Below, one piece after another: positions 60,064-64,000 of a stretch of 64,000 bases of DNA. Position 1 is the first letter of the stretch. Each line of letters opens with the position of its first letter. The notes under the pieces were generated by a model, which was not told the origin of the DNA, searched no databases, and worked only from the letters and a program-made list of their open reading frames with translations. This DNA is from Amia ocellicauda (taxonomy: Eukaryota > Chordata > Actinopteri > Amiiformes > Amiidae), in assembly GCF_036373705.1 (NCBI RefSeq), contig NC_089863.1, positions 24,052,917-24,116,916 on the forward strand. The letters run 5' to 3'. Made by a program: the position numbers and the translations under genes.

Positions 60064-62282
60064 TTGACAGTGTGACAGTATGTGTGTGTGTGTGTGTGTG
60101 TGAACCCTCTCGCCCCTCACCTTCACCAGGTAGGAGCCGGGATCCACGGAGCATGCCCAGTAGTGACGGCCCTGGGTCACGGCCACATCCCCGATCAGGA
60201 GGTCGGAGGTCAGGTGACAGGACGTGAGGGCACGGTCTGCGGCCTGCAGGAGGGGCACGCCGGGCACACTGCGGGCGCCACGCTGGTCCTTACTGAGCAC
60301 CAGCCTCTCGCCATGGAATCCCCAGCGAGAATCCAGGAAGAAATTAAGCACTGAGAGAGGAGGGGGGGCGGGTTGGGCAAGGGAGAGAGGAGAGAGTGGG
60401 AGGGAAGGAGAGGGGGAGAAGGAGGTATAGAGAGGAGAAAGGGGTGAGGAGGGCAGAGAGGGTCATTTGATCAGAAGGGAGTCAGGAGGGAGGGAGGTAT
60501 AGGAGATATTGAAAAATTAGGAAAACTGGAAAAACAACAGGAGTCTGGGTTGGGGGGGGAGAGAGAGAGAGAGGGGCGCGGGAGGGGAGAACTTGCAAAA
60601 CTGCAACACACTGAAAACATTTGCGGAGAGAGGGGGAGACGCAGGGAGATATTACTCGGAAGAGGAAGGAGCAGACAGCTGCACAATCAAGGTCTTTTTC
60701 CTTTTCAGCCCAGCTAATTAACATGCGTTCGTTAAGACAGGGGTCAGATGAATCACTCTGACCAGTGAAATATTCATGGAGTGATTATCTCACAGGGTAC
60801 AGACCAGGGAGGAGAGTTGGAGAGAGAGAGACTCAGACAGAGAGAGAGATAGAGATGCAAGGAGAGGTGGAGGGAGGGAGAGAGGGATGCATGGGTGGGC
60901 GGGGGGACAGCTGCGATCCAGAGGGTGGAGGGGATGAGATGGGTGGAGAGAGAGAAAGAGAGAGAGAGATTTGAGTTATTTAGATTAGATTGATGTTTGC
61001 AGGTGTTTCCAACACAGTCCAGAAGGTGCTATATATATATATATATATATATCAGTGCTCCTGGGCCAGAGGGGATTCTGTTTTTCATTCTTAATTAGTT
61101 AACTGCAATTACAGCATTGTGTTTGGGTCTGAATTGCAGTTACAGTGATGTTGTAGAGTATCACAGAGCAGTGTATACAGGTGTGTGACAGGTGTGCTGT
61201 AATGAGCAGTATAGGTGTGTAGACAGGTGTATACAGGTGTGTAGTCGGGTGTGCTATAATGAGCAGTACAGGTGTGTAGACAGTTTTATAGGCAGGTGTG
61301 CTGTAATGAGCAGTACAGGTGTGTAGACAGGTGTGTGACAGGTGTGCTGTAATGAGCAGTACAGGTGTGTAGACAGATGTATGACAGGTGTGCTGTAATG
61401 AGCAATGCTGGTGTGTAGGCAGGTGTGTCACAGGTGTATACAGGTGTGTAGACGGGTGTGCTGTAATGAGCAGTATGTGTGTAGACAGGTGTGTGACAGG
61501 TGTATACTGGTGTGTAGACGGGTGTGGAGTGGAGTAATAGCTGTAACTGGGCTGTAGTATGATTTAAAAATGAAATACACACCTGGAATGGAACCCAGGT
61601 GCCCTTAATTGGAGTCATGTGTGAGAGTGCATGAGTGTGAGAGTGCCACAGTGTCACAGTGTGAGTGTGTGTGTCAGCAGCCGTACCTGGCGCAGGCGGG
61701 GTGTGCAGGTACACCTCCTCGCTGTACTCCCCGAAGCCGGCCTTGTTGCAGCCCTTGACCCGCAACACATACAGACAGTCCACCTGCAGCCGGTCAATCA
61801 CGGCGCTCGTGCCCACCACCTCCTCCAGCCGCTGCCAGCCCCCCGCGCCGCCCCCGCGCCCCCCCGCCGCCCTGGCCCGGCCCTCACGGCAGCGGTACTC
61901 CACGGTGAAGTGCCAGGCGGGGGCGGAGTCCTGGGGCAGACGCCAGCACAGGTACAACTGGTCATAGGCCAGAGTGCGCTGAGTGTCAATCACCGGAGCC
62001 AGGGGGGCTGAGGGAGAGAGAGATGGGGGGGATGGGATAGAAGAGAGAAAGAAAGAGAAAGATTGAAAATATATATATTTTTTTTACTTGTATCCCTCTC
62101 TCTCCCCTCTCTTGCTCTCTCCCCCCTCTCTCCCCCCCTCTCCCTCATTCGCTCTCTCACCTCTGATGAAGTCCAGGCCGTTCAGCAGTTTCAGCTCCCG
62201 CGACACGTCCAGCTGGAAGTGACGGAATGAGGGATCAGCGGAGAGAGAGAAGCACTGCAGGGACTCGATCGCCCTCACTAGC
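56137..62282 (-). CDS. trim46: TRIM46 (tripartite motif protein), 3' part of gene; 5' exons lie beyond the window
   Basis: Five exons seen: 62161-62282 (COS box, [20 protein letters not shown]), 61687-62007 (FN3 domain, [20 protein letters not shown] to [19 protein letters not shown]), 60121-60350, 59792-59859 and 56137-56614 (PRY/SPRY, ending in a stop at 56137-56139). All junctions are GT-AG and phases agree throughout. TRIM46 is a C-I subfamily TRIM protein that binds and bundles microtubules at the axon initial segment and supports neuronal polarity. Compared with the human protein as I recall it, the FN3 domain has a glycine/alanine-rich insertion ([11 protein letters not shown]) and the SPRY domain a proline-rich one. 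RING, B-boxes and the main coiled coil are not in the window. The intron between FN3 and SPRY contains the right duplication breakpoint at 60529. Confidence 0.92.
57218..58440 (-). mobile_element. Tc1 element, unit 2
   Basis: 1223-bp copy of the element at 30176-31396 with the same terminal inverted repeats. The flanking TA run on the right is much longer (to about 58490). Confidence 0.95.
57250..58292 (-). pseudogene. Tc1-family transposase, frameshifted, unit 2
   Basis: Relative to the intact unit 1 gene, a C run near 58110-58116 has two extra bases (TTCGCCCACAGG becomes TTCGCCCCCACAGG). This shifts the frame near residue 62 and separates the N-terminal DNA-binding part (58062-58292) from the catalytic part (57250-58074). 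Several amino-acid substitutions also differ (for example NRKKRL to NRKMRL, DGYFQQ to DGFFQQ, ATLPEI to ATLTEI). The catalytic motifs themselves are retained. Confidence 0.93.
58625..58995 (+). mobile_element. Third Tc1-type relic, unit 2
   Basis: Counterpart of 31540-31925. A frame at 58707-58895 gives [19 protein letters not shown] and [20 protein letters not shown], typical of a Tc1 C terminus. The upstream part is missing. Confidence 0.8.
59880..60102. repeat. GT-rich microsatellite cluster in TRIM46 intron, unit 2
   Basis: As at 32820-33016, with length differences. Confidence 0.85.
60530..61686. other. Unique right flank: TRIM46 intron between FN3 and PRY/SPRY exons
   Basis: No exon here. 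It contains GA-rich tracts (60550-60970), a short TA run (61031-61052), and a loose minisatellite at about 61160-61530. Confidence 0.6.
61160..61530. repeat. Irregular minisatellite in TRIM46 intron
   Basis: Repeats of GTGCTGTAATGAGCAGTACA followed by GGTGTGTAGACAGGTGTGTG with unit-length variation. It lies outside the duplication and so is present once. Confidence 0.8.
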
Positions 62283-64000
62283 CTGAGAGAGAGAGGGAAA
62301 GAGATTGCAACATTAGTATCGCAAATAGTGTGCGTGTGAGTGTGTGCGTGTGCGTGTGTGTGGGTGTGTCTGTGTGTGGGTGTGTGCACGTGTGTCTCTG
62401 TGCGATCCCGTCTTTTCATCACACACTTCTCATCATCAGCGACAATTCGTCAGCCATTTGCATATTCACTTACAAATTACATACGCACTGTCACTTTTGA
62501 GTTCGATCGAATATTGCTTAATATCCTACGATTCCAAAACAGACTTTTATTAAATGTTTTTCAGCGGTTTTCATTTGTTATTAGTTTGCTTGGTTTTGTT
62601 CTCAAAAAGAAATGCATTTCTATATTTGTTTATTTTGTTGGTATTATTAAGTTTGCTGCTCACCGCGCATTCCAAAAACTTGCATATCAGGACATTAGTC
62701 TGGTGATCGACAGATTAGGCAAGTCGTTTTTATATCAGCTTGTAGTCAGTGGCTTCTACAGTAGTTTATATTTTCAGCGCACCCGTCCCGTTGTTCTTCC
62801 TTTCATGGCTCAGTGGTCCATTCCTTGAAACGCTCCATCTTTATTTTAGCAAACGTCACTTGTAATCCATCCGTACAATCCGTAATTCATTGTGATGTAT
62901 TCGTAGAAAACATAAATAAACATATAAATAAAGATAAGGGGAGTAGGAGAAGGAGGAGCAGGGTAGAGTTTTAGAGTAGGTGACAAGAGGTTGAAAACTG
63001 TGTAGCTTCCACTACCGCTAGGACTGCCCTGTCCCACTTCGCCCCATTACTTCCTCATATGGGCTTGGCTTCCCAATCTCTAAATTATTATCTGGACACT
63101 AGCTACTAATCAAAATATGGGAAGCAAAAGCCCATCAAACTATATTTCACAACAAAATATATACACACAATTATTTTTGAACATAATTCAAAAGGCACTT
63201 GTCTCCTACACAGCTGATACATTCTTGCATCTGCACTTTGCTACAGTTGCCTTGTATGTAAATTACGATCTTGTATCCTACCAACCCAGTGTTTTTGTTA
63301 AACATTTTTTAATGTTATTGTCTGCTCGTTTTATGTGACCTATTTATGAATTGTATTCTATTGTGTGAATAAGCGTCAATAATCTTCCTTTAGCCGAAGG
63401 GGACCTGTGTGGGGTGGTTTCAGTATTTGTTAAATACTCCATTTCCCTTATACACAACTAGGAATAAGGGTGGCGTAGTCTATTTAGAGTCTGGGATATT
63501 AGATCAGATCACACAGTCTGGTATAATTTGACTGAGTCTTGGCACGGGTTGCATTTGGCTTTCAAGTCAGTGACCGGGTTTTATTTATGGAGGGTAATTT
63601 GGGCCAAAATTAATAAATACATAAATACATAAAATACTAAATAAAATAAAAAATGTGAAATAAATACATTAAAAGCATAAGCAAATTGGTGATGAAATGT
63701 CCATGATGAAACATTATTGCAAGGAGTGTGTGTGTGTGACTGTGCGTGTTAGTGTGCATGTGTGTGTGAGGAGGGTCGGACTGGCCGTTGGGAGAATTGG
63801 CCTGAATACCATACAACCGTTGTACTGGAGTGAGCCCGGTGAAAACTTGTGCATTTGTACATCCGTTTTACAGACTTGGTGCTTGGTGCTTGGTGCTCGC
63901 ATGAGAAAGGTACCATGCAATGTCCCTGTCACGGCTATCCCTGCCAGAAATCAGACATCAGTTCATTCTGATTTTATCCATGAGAACTGAATGAGGATTG
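62283..64000. other. Probable TRIM46 intron, no exon recognised
   Basis: Upstream of the COS-box exon on the minus strand. Apart from GT-rich tracts at 62325-62400 and 63725-63770 the sequence is AT-rich and I see no conserved coding block. The remaining 5' TRIM46 exons should lie further right. Confidence 0.5.

Larger units (their letters stand above)
33443..60529. repeat. Tandem segmental duplication, unit 2
   Basis: Second head-to-tail copy of the unit at 5100-33442. It is about 1.26 kb shorter, mainly because the 30-bp, 48-bp and CA-rich tandem arrays have fewer repeats. Substitutions are sparse. At 60530 the similarity to unit 1 stops and the sequence continues as the intron of the full TRIM46 gene, so this is the unit attached to the real TRIM46 locus. 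Confidence 0.95.

Overview
This window is vertebrate nuclear DNA, almost certainly from a ray-finned fish. It has split genes with GT-AG introns, abundant Tc1/mariner elements (one with perfect terminal inverted repeats), hAT-type and non-LTR retrotransposon remnants, and extensive CA/GT microsatellites and minisatellites. The species cannot be named from sequence alone. All recognisable genes are on the minus strand.

The window is dominated by a head-to-tail tandem duplication. Unit 1 is about 5100-33442 and unit 2 is about 33443-60529. The units are nearly identical apart from scattered substitutions, small indels and tandem-repeat length. Unit 1 is about 28.34 kb and unit 2 about 27.09 kb. 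Unique flank lies at 1-5099 (LINE and Tc1 relics plus a CpG-rich promoter-like island) and at 60530-64000 (the TRIM46 gene continuing off the right edge).

Each unit, read from right to left (5' to 3' on the minus strand), carries: (a) the last three coding exons of TRIM46 (PRY/SPRY region); (b) a small three-coding-exon gene for a 90-aa protein with a signal-like N terminus and one canonical EF-hand loop; (c) a complete HEAT-repeat gene of the maestro (MROH) family, 24 exons and about 1000 aa, with a CpG-rich promoter holding NRF1-, YY1- and RFX X-box-like motifs. The TRIM46 exons in unit 2 join FN3 and COS-box exons further right and so belong to the real gene. Those in unit 1 are cut off by the duplication junction and form an orphan 3' fragment lying downstream of the second MROH copy.

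The three gene types have no obvious shared pathway. TRIM46 is a neuronal microtubule-associated TRIM protein, the MROH protein is a HEAT-repeat scaffold of poorly known role, and the EF-hand protein is unrecognised. The most notable points are the duplication and its junction, the orphan TRIM46 exons (phase-compatible with MROH splicing), the EF-hand gene whose signal-peptide exon sits between two complementary repeat arrays, a 0.9-kb inverted repeat, and several tandem arrays with higher-order structure. I saw no defence system, CRISPR array, tRNA or rRNA. An assembly artefact (both haplotypes placed in tandem) is a serious alternative explanation for the duplication.
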